In this document: in pieces, positions 1-7,656 of the stretch
How the letters are laid out: each line of letters starts with the position of its first letter
Position numbering within the stretch: the first letter of the stretch is position 1
Origin: Acidobacteriaceae bacterium
GTDB taxonomy: Bacteria; Acidobacteriota; Terriglobia; Bryobacterales; Bryobacteraceae
Direction: 5' to 3'
Length of the DNA stretch: 8,924 bases
Assembly: GCA_019245255.1 (NCBI GenBank)
Contig: JAFARV010000769.1
Span: 1 to 8,924 of the forward strand
The notes under the pieces: model-generated
Told to the model about the DNA's origin: nothing
What the model saw: only the letters and a program-made list of their open reading frames with translations
Databases searched by the model: none
Program-made: the position numbers and the translations under genes

Positions 1-73
1 GCGACCGCGTCTCGCCGGCTCTTACATTTGCGCTATTGAAAGGGTTTGTAGCTCAGGTGCATCCTATTAGCAA

Positions 74-706
74 GTGCGTCTAATTGTGTGGGTATGTCTC
101 GTCGCCTTGCCGGCTGTCCTCAATGCGCAGCAGACGGAGGATAAGACACCTATTCAGCCCGGGCAGATCGGGCAAACCGTGCATGCACCGCCGTTTACGG
201 TGGCTGACAAGTTCGACTACAGGGTCGTCCAGACCTTTGGTGCGCGCGGTTTCATCGGCTCTGCCCTAGGGGCCGCTATTGGGCAGGCCAACGATACTCC
301 TAGCGAATGGGGCCAGGGATTCGGTGGGCTCGCAAAACGCTACGTCTCCGGTTTCGCCGGGAACTGCACAAGACAGATCATGGCCTTTGCCATCGAAGCC
401 CCGCTCCACGAGGATCCCCGCTACTTCCCATCGGAGGACAAGAGCATGAAGGAGCGTTTCTGGAACGCCATCAAGCAGGTCTATCTGACTCGTAAGGACG
501 ACGGAGGGCAGGGATTTGCCTATGGCCGTGTGATTAGTGATTTTGCGAATGGGCAGCTTGTGAATGCGTGGCAGCCGCGCAGCACCGGCGCGGTGAGTAA
601 CGGTATTGAACGCGGCTTCATCTCGCTCGGGGCCGATGCGGGTTATGACCTCTTGCAGGAGTTTGTTCCGTTCACGCGTCCCATTTCATTGCGCCACCGG
701 CATTGA
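74..706 (+). CDS. Secreted or periplasmic hypothetical protein with an E-D-P-R-Y-F motif
   Basis: Function unknown. The 210-residue product begins with a signal peptide: Arg2, a hydrophobic stretch over residues 3-16, and a likely signal peptidase I cleavage after Leu-Asn-Ala at 16-18. The mature part has glycine/alanine-rich stretches at 59-70 and 80-97, a conserved-looking acidic motif EDPRYF at 113-118, and a glycine-rich C-terminal half with possible amphipathic helices. I see no catalytic motif and no lipobox. The start is GTG at 74, the first possible one because an in-frame TAG lies just upstream at 68-70. It has no clear Shine-Dalgarno sequence, but it places the signal peptide exactly at the N-terminus. 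The gene is alone on the plus strand and converges on the efflux operon with 14 bp between stops. From memory, secreted proteins with a DPRYF-type motif are frequent and uncharacterised in Acidobacteria. The gene call is fairly sure; no role can be assigned. Confidence 0.75.
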   Translation: MRLIVWVCLVALPAVLNAQQTEDKTPIQPGQIGQTVHAPPFTVADKFDYRVVQTFGARGFIGSALGAAIGQANDTPSEWGQGFGGLAKRYVSGFAGNCTRQIMAFAIEAPLHEDPRYFPSEDKSMKERFWNAIKQVYLTRKDDGGQGFAYGRVISDFANGQLVNAWQPRSTGAVSNGIERGFISLGADAGYDLLQEFVPFTRPISLRHRH

Positions 707-720
707 CGTGCGGTCATTCC

Positions 721-1503
721 CTACTGTTTAGCGAGTTCGTAATCAAAGAACGTATTGTCTTCCTGTTCGTGATGGCTGAAGACTCCTAACACCTTCGCAC
801 TCGCTCGTTCGGTGAAGTGCGCAGCGAGCCAGACGCTCCCGTCCCCCACCGGCGCCTTAGTAAGTTCAAATCGGGTCCCCGGCTCAACCCTGGCAAGAAA
901 ACCTTCAATTGACACCGGATGCATGACTTCAGCTGTAACTCGCACCCACTGATAATTCTTTTGATTGATCCATAACTCGCCTTGCATTCCCGTCAGCACT
1001 TGTGTGTCGCGATTCGGCGGATTGTACCCCGGCTTGGGTGTCGCTTTTAGCGCCCAAACCGAGTACCCTCGCACCCTGTGCTGGCCAACCAGCGTGAAGT
1101 TGAAGGCCACGGTTAGCTGATCCATCATGTTGTGATCTCGTTCCCGGTCGCGCTGAAACTTCTGAATCCGCTTCTGCCTGTCCGCGGCCGACTCCGACTT
1201 ACGTTGCTCAGCAGCCTGTTCCTGCTTCTTCATCTCTGCGTCTGCCTGGTCCTTGGGCAGCGGCTTGCCGTTAATCGCAATCAGGCGCTGATACGGAGTC
1301 CCCTCGATCATCGTGATCTGATACGTCTTAGTCTGGTTACCGTCGCGATCACGCTCCTTATAGTTGTATTTCGGATCTGCCTCATAGTCGCGTTGATTGG
1401 CTTCAACCGATTTCTTAATGATGTCCTGGACATCCGGAGTCGCCGATTGCGCGACCATACAGGCCAAGGAAGACAAAGCAATTACGGCTGCTGAAAGCCG
1501 CAT
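721..1503 (-). CDS. Secreted charged hypothetical protein, last gene of the RND efflux operon
   Basis: Function unknown. From ATG at 1503 the product has 260 residues, with a signal peptide at 1-21 (Arg2, hydrophobic core, Ala-Gln-Ser-Ala before the likely cut). The next section is rich in Lys, Arg, Asp and Gln. A highly charged, probably helical stretch at about 81-126 is followed by a beta-rich C-terminal half (about 130-258) containing a Gly-Glu-Leu-Trp-Ile-Asn segment. That segment recalls the LolA/LolB-like fold of lipoprotein-sorting proteins. This resemblance is inference from pattern only. A longer form would start at TTG 1530, inside the pump gene, and add nine residues before the signal peptide. 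I prefer the ATG because it gives a canonical signal peptide and begins 13 nt after the pump's stop. No Shine-Dalgarno is evident for either start, so translational coupling to the pump is likely. The position suggests a periplasmic accessory to the pump, but no direct evidence shows this. Confidence 0.72.
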   Translation of the reverse strand: MRLSAAVIALSSLACMVAQSATPDVQDIIKKSVEANQRDYEADPKYNYKERDRDGNQTKTYQITMIEGTPYQRLIAINGKPLPKDQADAEMKKQEQAAEQRKSESAADRQKRIQKFQRDRERDHNMMDQLTVAFNFTLVGQHRVRGYSVWALKATPKPGYNPPNRDTQVLTGMQGELWINQKNYQWVRVTAEVMHPVSIEGFLARVEPGTRFELTKAPVGDGSVWLAAHFTERASAKVLGVFSHHEQEDNTFFDYELAKQ

Positions 1504-1516
1504 CAGGTTCGAAAGG

Positions 1517-4500
1517 TTAGTGTCTGGCAAGGTAGTAGTGAACCGCGGGTGTTACGACTAACGACAAAAACATAGACGCAAAAATCCCGCCGATTACTGC
1601 AATAGCAAGTGGTTGCAACATCTGAGAACCCGCACCGATCGCAAGCGAGAGCGGAATCATGCCTGCCACCGTTGCCAGTGCCGTCATCAGAATTGGACGT
1701 AAGCGCCGCTCTCCCGCCTGCATGATCGCCTCGCGCGCGTTCAATCCTTCTGCCCTGTACTTCTTATCCGCGTCCAACAGCAGAATGCCGTTCTTGGCCA
1801 CTATCCCCACAACCATGATGAGTCCCATGAACGAAGAAATGTTGAACGTCGTGCGCGTAATGAACAATGCGAACAAAACGCCGGAGGTCGACAAAATCGC
1901 CGAAGCGAGTATCGCGACCGGCGCCGCAAAATCCCTGAATTCGATCAGTAGGACTGTGAATACCAGAACGATAGCCGCCGCAAGCACGAACATCAAATCA
2001 TGGAAAGACTGCTGCTGTTGCGCGTACAGGCCGCCGTACTCAATGCGAATGGAAGAAGGAACATGCAGCGCCGCAACTTTGGCCTGCGCCAGGCGAATAC
2101 CCGTGCCAAGGCTCATACCCTCCAACCGGGCTGTAACTGCTACGTATCGCTGCAGGTTCTCGCGATGAATCTCGAGTTGCCCCGGTTCGGTTTGGAACGA
2201 TGCGACTGACCCGAGCGTCGCGACATGCCCGGCCGAACTGATCAGCGGAGTGTTCCTGATCGCATCCAGCGACGATCGCGACGCCTCCGGATATCTCACT
2301 CGCAGCGTGTACGGCCGCCCGTTGCTAATGACGGGCACCGACGCAGGCTCGCCATCCATGATCGCCGACACGTCCAACTCCAGTTCCTGGGGAGTGAAGC
2401 CGGCTCGAGCGGCGGTGGTCGGGTCGATCGTAAACGTGATTGCCGGTCCGCTGATTGTCTCGTCGATGCCGTTTTTGAGGTCCTTAACCGCTGGGATCGC
2501 TTTGATCGCCTCCGCAACCCGCGGCGCCCACGCCTGCAATAGCCCCACATTCTCGGAAAATAGCTTGATTTGAATCGGATCGGGAGAGCTGGTGAGGTCG
2601 CCTATCTGGTCTTGTAGCAATTGAGAAAAATCTGTATCGAGCTGTGGATACCGCTCGTTCACGCGCTTACGAACGTCCGCGATCACCTCGTCGATACTCC
2701 GACTCCGATTGTCTTTCAGCTTGATGGAAATGTCCCCGGTATTCGGTTCCGTCACGGTTGCGAATCCGAGCTGCAAACCGGTGCGCCGGGACGTAGTTTC
2801 GATTTCAGGAATACTACGAAGGATCTTCTCGACGCCCAGCAGCACGCGATTGGTGTCTTCGAGAGACGCTCCTGCCGGCATCAGGTAGTCGAATACGAAA
2901 CTCCCCTCATCCATCGTGGGAAGAAGGTCTGTACCAAGCGAACGGTAACAGAAAAACGAGGCCGCTATCAGGCACACCGCCGCAAGACCAAGCACCACCG
3001 GACGGCCAAGAACGAACGAAATCGTCCCTGCGTATACCCGCATGACGCGCGACATGATTGCGCCCTGCTTCTTTTCCGAGCTCCGCGTCGGACCGTGCGT
3101 CCGGACCAGCAAATAACTCAGCGCGGGTGTCCACGAAAGCGCCAGCACCAGAGAAGTAAGCAGTGCGACGCCAACCGTCAGCGCCAACGCTCGAAAGAAC
3201 GTCCCTGTCACTCCGGTAATCGAAATCAGCGGCAGGAAGACCACAATAGGCGTTACTGTCGACCCGACCAGTGGAATTCGCATCTCGCGCAACGCGGAAG
3301 CAATCGCCTCGGAACGGCCTTGCCCAGCCTCCCGGTGCATCACGATGTTTTCGACCACAACAATTGCGTCGTCAATGACCAAACCGACAGCCGCCGCCAG
3401 GCCGCCCAGGGTCATCAGGTTGAAGCTTTCGCCGATCGCCCGCATCGCGATAAATGTGATCGCGATCGTTGAGGGAATCACCAGCCCGGCTACGATCGAT
3501 GTCCCCCAATCCCGCAGAAACAAAACCAGAATCGCGGCAGCGAGTATCAAGCCGATCAAAATCGCATCGCGGACGCTCTTAATTGCGGCGTTCACCAGCA
3601 GCGACTGATCGTAAAACGGCTGTATCGAGACGTCGGTTCCCAGAGACTGTCGCAACCTGCTCACTTCGGCATGTATCTCGGCCGCGACCGTAACCGTGTT
3701 GCTGTCCGGTTGCCGGAAAATGTTCAGCAGCACCGCCGGCTTGCCATTCGCCCTAACCATCGTGTACACGGGCTTCACTGACGGACTCACCGTGCCCAGA
3801 TCGCTCACGTGAATCGGCGTCCCTGAAGCCGTCGTTCGTGCCACGATTCGCCCAAGTGCCTCGACGTCGGTTGCCTGCCCGCTCACCAGGCTGAGGACGA
3901 GTTGGTGGTTGCGCTGAATATAGCCGGGAGAATCAATTAAATTGCTGTGCGCGAGGGCATCGAGAAGTGTCGGAACCGTAGTCTGTGTTTGAACCAGCTT
4001 CTCGGGATCGGTCTCGATTTGAAACTCCGGCTCCTGTCCGCCTTGCACCACGACGGACGAAACGCCCGCGAGACGATTGATCCGCGGTTTCAGGGTATAG
4101 GTTGCGAGCTCCCATAATCGCGTTTCGGGCATCGATGGCGACGTGACGCTGTACCCCAGAATTGGGAAGGCCGCAAACGTAAGGCGGTTTGCGTTAATGA
4201 CGGCCGTGGCCGGCAGCGTTGGCTGTACCCGTGCAATTGCGGCGTTCACATACTGGAGAGTCTGGAACATATCGACCGACCAGTTGAAGAACAGATCGAC
4301 TTCCGCTGAACCTCGACTCGTGTTCGAATCCACACGCATCAAGCCCGGAACCGAATTCATCGCCTCTTCGATCGGACGCGTGATCGTAACCTGCATCTGG
4401 TCGATCGGCATCACGCCGTTGTCGATGCCAACCACAATGCGCGGGAAATTCGTGGACGGAAAAACCGCAATCGGGATCCTAACCGCGACATAGATTCCGA

Positions 4501-4609
4501 ATGCTGCAATCGCGACGACGATGAACAGAATTGATTTCAGGTGAGTCGCGGTCCAGTGTTGGCGCTCCGTAACCGATGCTCGTTCCGCACCGGACGGGGA
4601 AGAAATCAT
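1517..4609 (-). CDS. RND-family efflux transporter, inner-membrane permease subunit
   Basis: Proton-driven efflux pump of the AcrB/CzcA superfamily. It sits in the inner membrane and expels substrates through a periplasmic adaptor and an outer-membrane channel. At 1030 residues it is full length for the family. Transmembrane helix 1 is at about 25-45, followed by the first large periplasmic loop (about 50-340). The helix 2-6 block is at about 345-505, TM7 at about 535-555, the second periplasmic loop at about 560-865, and the final helices at about 870-1025. Proton-relay residues are present: the Asp413-Asp414 pair in TM4 (GLVIDDAIVVVEN), Lys939 in TM10 (VGIVAKNGILLLD) and a conserved RPILMT segment at 971-976. 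The Asp pair favours the multidrug (HAE) group, while parts of the second loop look CzcA-like, so the substrate cannot be predicted. The gene overlaps the adaptor stop as ATGA and has a good ribosome binding site. It appears intact. Confidence 0.95.
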   Translation of the reverse strand: MISSPSGAERASVTERQHWTATHLKSILFIVVAIAAFGIYVAVRIPIAVFPSTNFPRIVVGIDNGVMPIDQMQVTITRPIEEAMNSVPGLMRVDSNTSRGSAEVDLFFNWSVDMFQTLQYVNAAIARVQPTLPATAVINANRLTFAAFPILGYSVTSPSMPETRLWELATYTLKPRINRLAGVSSVVVQGGQEPEFQIETDPEKLVQTQTTVPTLLDALAHSNLIDSPGYIQRNHQLVLSLVSGQATDVEALGRIVARTTASGTPIHVSDLGTVSPSVKPVYTMVRANGKPAVLLNIFRQPDSNTVTVAAEIHAEVSRLRQSLGTDVSIQPFYDQSLLVNAAIKSVRDAILIGLILAAAILVLFLRDWGTSIVAGLVIPSTIAITFIAMRAIGESFNLMTLGGLAAAVGLVIDDAIVVVENIVMHREAGQGRSEAIASALREMRIPLVGSTVTPIVVFLPLISITGVTGTFFRALALTVGVALLTSLVLALSWTPALSYLLVRTHGPTRSSEKKQGAIMSRVMRVYAGTISFVLGRPVVLGLAAVCLIAASFFCYRSLGTDLLPTMDEGSFVFDYLMPAGASLEDTNRVLLGVEKILRSIPEIETTSRRTGLQLGFATVTEPNTGDISIKLKDNRSRSIDEVIADVRKRVNERYPQLDTDFSQLLQDQIGDLTSSPDPIQIKLFSENVGLLQAWAPRVAEAIKAIPAVKDLKNGIDETISGPAITFTIDPTTAARAGFTPQELELDVSAIMDGEPASVPVISNGRPYTLRVRYPEASRSSLDAIRNTPLISSAGHVATLGSVASFQTEPGQLEIHRENLQRYVAVTARLEGMSLGTGIRLAQAKVAALHVPSSIRIEYGGLYAQQQQSFHDLMFVLAAAIVLVFTVLLIEFRDFAAPVAILASAILSTSGVLFALFITRTTFNISSFMGLIMVVGIVAKNGILLLDADKKYRAEGLNAREAIMQAGERRLRPILMTALATVAGMIPLSLAIGAGSQMLQPLAIAVIGGIFASMFLSLVVTPAVHYYLARH

Positions 4610-5988
4610 TGCTCGCCTTCCTTCGAACCGGTCACAATCTTGATGTTCGACTTATCGTCGAGTCCGAGCCCTCCCTCCGTGATGACGCGGTCTCCAGGCT
4701 TCACGCCGCTTAGGATCTGAACCGCATCGGCAGTGCGCAACCCCGTTTTTACCTTGGAGTTGTGCGCAAGATTGTCTGTGCGCGCGACCATCACCTTCTC
4801 GCCCCCGTCTTCGGCCGGCAGGATGGCGGCTGGCGGAACTATCAGGGCATCCGGAATCTCACCTGCTCGAATCGAAATCTTGACGCTTTCGCCCGGTTTC
4901 AAACCTTCGCCCGCATTGCGGGCTTGAACCCAGATCTGAACCGTCGTGGTGTTGGGATCGACCGCGGGGCTCACCACACTGACTTTGCCGGCGATGTCGC
5001 CGCCCGCTCCGGAAATCGTCGCCGGAGCCCCCACCTGCAGTGCTGCCGCTTCTTTCACCGGAACGCTGGCTCGCGCCACCACCGTTGAGACATCCACTAT
5101 CGAAAACAATGCCGACCCTGCGCTAGCCATCTCCCCGACGTTGATCGGCCGGTCGGCCACCATCCCCGTGATCGGGCTTCGCACCTCGGCATAGCTCGCC
5201 TGTGCCTCCGCGCTCTCATAATGAGCCTTTGCAGCTCGCATCTGGGACTCTGCGCTTTCGAGCTGTTCCCTTCGCCCCACCGATTCGAGCGACTTCAGCG
5301 TCTGCTGTGCTGTACTGTATTGGCTCTGCGCCTGCACCATCGCGACCCGCGCGTCCTCGACGAGCTTCTCAGCAAGCGCACCCTCGTGGTACAGCTTGGA
5401 ACGGCTTTCGTAAACCTTTTGCGCCGCCGCGAGTCCTTCACGTGCTGCCTGAACATCGGCCTGCGCTTTGGCCAGATCGGTAGGCATGGTGGCGGACTTC
5501 GTGTTCTCGTAGTTCGCCTCGGCCTGCTGGTACAAATCTTTGCTTTCCTGAGCCGCGGCTGCCAGATCGCGATTCTCTAAAATTGCCAGCAGCTGGCCTT
5601 TGCTTACGTGATCGCCGCGCTGTGCCAGAAAGCGTTGCACCGGCGCGCTGATCTTTGGCACGATGTTCGCTTGTTGTAGCGGATAGAGCACGCCTTCGAC
5701 CGTCACAAGATGTTCAATCGCGGCCTTGCGCGCCACGGCAACCTGCACCGGCGCAGCGGGTGCCTCTTCAGAATCGCCGCCGCCGGATGCACCCGCTCCA
5801 TGCGAGCACGACGCGAGCAGAATACACGCAAGCACCGGCCAAATGAGCTCACACCGCCGTAAGATCCTGGACCGAATGCTGCCAGTACGATCCGATCGCG
5901 GTCTGACCGTCGCGGTGCTGGATTCAGGTTTTTGGTCGAGAGCAGCGTCGAGCGCCGCCCTCGCAGGAATGATCAGAGTTGCCTGCAC
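4606..5988 (-). CDS. RND efflux periplasmic adaptor (membrane fusion) lipoprotein
   Basis: HlyD/AcrA/CzcB-type adaptor that links the inner-membrane RND pump to an outer-membrane channel. Residue numbers here are from GTG 5988. A hydrophobic segment at about 49-60 ends in the lipobox Leu-Ala-Ser-Cys (Cys61), preceded by Arg-Arg, so the protein is probably a lipoprotein. A first lipoyl half follows at about 110-140, with a V-S-K-G-Q-L-L segment. The long alpha-helical hairpin is at about 143-262. The second lipoyl half (about 266-300) includes SPITGMVADRPINVGE. A beta-barrel and a membrane-proximal domain run to the C-terminus. The start is uncertain. GTG 5988 is the only ATG, GTG or TTG between the transaldolase stop and the signal segment that is in frame, but it leaves an unusually long positively charged leader of about 45 residues. 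The open frame continues to TTG 6135, inside the transaldolase gene, which is unlikely. First gene of the adaptor-pump-accessory operon. Confidence 0.9.
   Translation of the reverse strand: MQATLIIPARAALDAALDQKPESSTATVRPRSDRTGSIRSRILRRCELIWPVLACILLASCSHGAGASGGGDSEEAPAAPVQVAVARKAAIEHLVTVEGVLYPLQQANIVPKISAPVQRFLAQRGDHVSKGQLLAILENRDLAAAAQESKDLYQQAEANYENTKSATMPTDLAKAQADVQAAREGLAAAQKVYESRSKLYHEGALAEKLVEDARVAMVQAQSQYSTAQQTLKSLESVGRREQLESAESQMRAAKAHYESAEAQASYAEVRSPITGMVADRPINVGEMASAGSALFSIVDVSTVVARASVPVKEAAALQVGAPATISGAGGDIAGKVSVVSPAVDPNTTTVQIWVQARNAGEGLKPGESVKISIRAGEIPDALIVPPAAILPAEDGGEKVMVARTDNLAHNSKVKTGLRTADAVQILSGVKPGDRVITEGGLGLDDKSNIKIVTGSKEGEQ
4616..4621 (-). promoter_or_regulatory. Ribosome binding site of the RND permease
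   Basis: On the minus strand GGAAGG (part of AAGGAAGG) lies six nucleotides before the ATG at 4609, inside the last codons of the adaptor gene. Together with the ATGA stop/start overlap it fixes the pump start and supports coupled translation of adaptor and pump. Confidence 0.7.
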
Positions 5989-5997
5989 TGAACGACC

Positions 5998-6025
5998 ATT
6001 ATCGCTACAGTGCCCATTTGCGCAA
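5998..6025 (-). promoter_or_regulatory. Possible sigma-70 promoter for the efflux operon
   Basis: In the 88 bp between transaldolase and adaptor, the minus strand carries GATAAT (5998-6003, five of six matches to TATAAT). TTGCGC lies upstream at 6020-6025 (TTG matches, the rest does not), with a 16-nt spacer. Transcription would begin near 5991, so the GTG at 5988 would be almost leaderless. This is inference from one weak -35 and one good -10 element. No operator-like inverted repeat is seen around it. Confidence 0.3.
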
Positions 6026-6076
6026 GTTCGTCCAAAGAACCTCGCGAACTCTGCCGTAACGTACTTTATCGAGCGC

Positions 6077-7087
6077 TTATCGGACGGCCAGCTCTTCTTT
6101 TTGTCCGGCACCCAGCTCAGACAGGCGCTTCGCAAGCAGATCCTCGAGTTTGACCAGCGAATCGCTGAACCCCTTGATCCCTTCCGTCAGCTTGTCCGAC
6201 GCCATGCGATCTTCCTTATGCATCTGCTCGAACTTCGCTTCGTCGATCGTAAGCTTCTCGAGATTGAGGCCCTTCGCCTTTTCGGGGTCGAGCTTACGGG
6301 GCAGTTCGCCCGTTATCGAATCGAGCTCATGCAGCAGCTGCGGTGAGATGGTCAGCAGGTCGCAACCCGCCAGTTCCTTAATCTCGCCCGTATTCCGGAA
6401 GCTTGCGCCCATGACCACGGTCTTATACCCGAACCTCTTGAAGTAGTTGTAAATGCGCGTCACCGACTGCACGCCAGGATCTTCCGCGCCTACGTAATCG
6501 CGGTTGTGCTCCTTCTTGTACCAGTCGAGGATGCGGCCGACAAACGGCGAAACCAGCGTCACACCCGCTTCCGCGCACGCAATCGCTTGATGCAATCCGA
6601 ACAGCAGCGTCAGGTTGCAATGAATGCCTTCCTTCTCTAGCTGTTCCGCGGCCTTGATGCCGTTCCATGTTGACGCGATCTTGATCAGAATGCGCTGTCG
6701 CGAGACTCCTGCCTTCTCGTATTGCTCGATGATCGAGCGCGCCACCGACATTGTCTTTTCCTTGTCGTAAGAGAGGCGCGCGTCCACCTCTGTCGAAACT
6801 CGACCTGGAATGATCTGAAGAATTTTTTTGCCGAATGCTACGGCAAGATGTTCAAACGCGAGTTTTGCGACCTCTTTGTCGCTGGCCTTGGCGCCCAGCT
6901 CTTTCTTTGCCTGTAGCAGCACGTCGTCGACGATCGGCTGGTATTGAGGCATCTGGGCGGCGGTTGTGATCAACGAAGGATTCGTAGTCGCGTCCTGCGG
7001 CTTTACCTGCTCAATGGCCTGAATGTCACCGGTGTCGGCGACAACAGTTGTAATCTTTCGAAGCTGTTGGAGTAAAGTTTCTGCCAT
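6077..7087 (-). CDS. tal: Transaldolase (class I, TalB type)
   Basis: Cytosolic enzyme of the non-oxidative pentose phosphate pathway. It moves a dihydroxyacetone unit from sedoheptulose 7-phosphate to glyceraldehyde 3-phosphate, giving erythrose 4-phosphate and fructose 6-phosphate. The 336-residue product carries the family's active-site segments: VVADTGD with Asp18, DATTNPSL with Asn36, STEVDARLS with Glu100, and the Schiff-base Lys136 in ILIKIASTWNGI. These correspond to Asp17, Asn35, Glu96 and Lys132 of E. coli TalB. A GASFRNTGEI phosphate-binding segment and a C-terminal helix are also present. It is slightly longer than E. coli TalB, mainly in a charged tail. ATG 7087 is preferred to GTG 7111, because AGGAG lies six nucleotides before it and the protein then begins with MAETLLQQLRKI, as in relatives. 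It lies 123 bp after the response regulator and may have its own promoter, though none is obvious. Identity is secure. Confidence 0.96.
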   Translation of the reverse strand: MAETLLQQLRKITTVVADTGDIQAIEQVKPQDATTNPSLITTAAQMPQYQPIVDDVLLQAKKELGAKASDKEVAKLAFEHLAVAFGKKILQIIPGRVSTEVDARLSYDKEKTMSVARSIIEQYEKAGVSRQRILIKIASTWNGIKAAEQLEKEGIHCNLTLLFGLHQAIACAEAGVTLVSPFVGRILDWYKKEHNRDYVGAEDPGVQSVTRIYNYFKRFGYKTVVMGASFRNTGEIKELAGCDLLTISPQLLHELDSITGELPRKLDPEKAKGLNLEKLTIDEAKFEQMHKEDRMASDKLTEGIKGFSDSLVKLEDLLAKRLSELGAGQKEELAVR

Positions 7088-7093
7088 TCCGTT

Positions 7094-7098
7094 CTCCT
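7094..7098 (-). promoter_or_regulatory. Ribosome binding site of transaldolase
   Basis: AGGAG on the minus strand, six nucleotides before ATG 7087. It decides the start in favour of the ATG over the upstream in-frame GTG at 7111. Confidence 0.75.
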
Positions 7099-7163
7099 GA
7101 CCTGACGGCACTCCGGAAGCATCAAGGCACCGGGCGCCGTCCTCTCTTTCATTGTCTCAAAGC

Positions 7164-7184
7164 ATGCGGGCTTCCGGCCTGCAT
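7164..7184 (-). terminator. Weak hairpin between response regulator and transaldolase
   Basis: On the minus strand ATGCAGGC and GCCCGCAT form an eight-pair stem with one A-C mismatch around a five-base CGGAA loop. It sits 26 bp after the response-regulator stop. No T-run follows, so it is at best a weak or attenuating terminator, or chance. Confidence 0.2.
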
Positions 7185-7210
7185 ACCAAAATCGGCTTGC
7201 CGGCCCGTGC

Positions 7211-7656
7211 TCAGTTCGGCGGATTGCTCGGGCTATTACCTGCAAGTATCGTTTCGGCAACTTCTCCCAATTTCATGAACTCCGCGTATTCCGACGGCTT
7301 CCGAAAATACGCATTCGCGCCCTGCCTCGCCATCTCTTCACGATCGACTGCCGAATCCGATGAGGTAACAATGATCACCGGCGTAGCAGCGTACCGTTTC
7401 GTGTTTCGTATGTGGAAGAGAACCTGCCCTCCATCCTTCTTCGGCAAATTGATATCCAGAATCACCAGGTCGGGACCGGGCGCGCTTTCCTCTCCTTCCA
7501 GCCGCTGAAGCATCCGAATTGCCTTCTCGCCGTCGGGAATCACCTGAATGTCTGCTTCAAACTTTGCCTGGATGGCATCGCGGATCAGGAACACATCGGC
7601 CCGGTTGTCTTCAATCACCAGGATCCGGCAGCGTTTCCTCCGCCCCGACTCGTCAT
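7211..7656 (-). CDS. Single-domain (CheY/Rcp1-like) response regulator; start requires a one-base frame correction
   Basis: Receiver-only response regulator, the likely phosphorylation partner of the adjacent kinase. The beta-1 strand RILVIEDN supplies the acidic pair. The phospho-acceptor Asp is in VILDINLPKKDGG (codon near 7456). The conserved Thr is in VIIVTSSD, and the conserved Lys is in AYFRKPS. The domain ends with about ten disordered residues and there is no output domain, so it probably acts by protein-protein contact or phosphorelay. The start is the problem. The frame stays open upstream to 7843 but those residues are a shadow of the kinase. No ATG, GTG or TTG lies in frame between 7789 and the middle of beta-1 (GTG 7618). 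An ATG at 7656 overlaps the kinase stop as ATGA, but its frame ends after 13 codons. One extra G in the G4 run (7643-7646) would give MTSRGRRKRCRILVIEDN. Coordinates assume that start; the sequence as given is one base out of frame. Confidence 0.8.

Noticed and set aside
46..70. GTAGCTCAGGT near 48-58 resembles a tRNA D-arm
   Set aside because: No acceptor stem partner, anticodon arm or T-arm (GGTTCGAATCC-like) follows; the downstream sequence is the signal-peptide coding region.
3..83. Open frame from the left edge to a TAA at 81-83, possibly the tail of an upstream gene
   Set aside because: Only about 26 codons, no recognisable motif, and it overlaps the start of the secreted-protein gene; cannot be supported.
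707..720. Shared bidirectional terminator between the convergent genes
   Set aside because: Only 14 bp, without an inverted repeat or T-run.
2621..3472. Long plus-strand open frame antisense to the RND pump
   Set aside because: Low-complexity Arg/His/Gln-rich translation without motifs, produced by the codon bias of the strongly supported pump gene on the other strand.
5989..6135. Adaptor extension to TTG 6135 inside the transaldolase gene
   Set aside because: The added residues are unlike any adaptor N-terminus and would overlap the transaldolase coding end by about 59 bp.
5726..6346. Plus-strand open frame of about 206 codons across the adaptor/transaldolase junction
   Set aside because: It is antisense to two well-supported genes, has no recognisable domain and no ribosome binding site that I can see.
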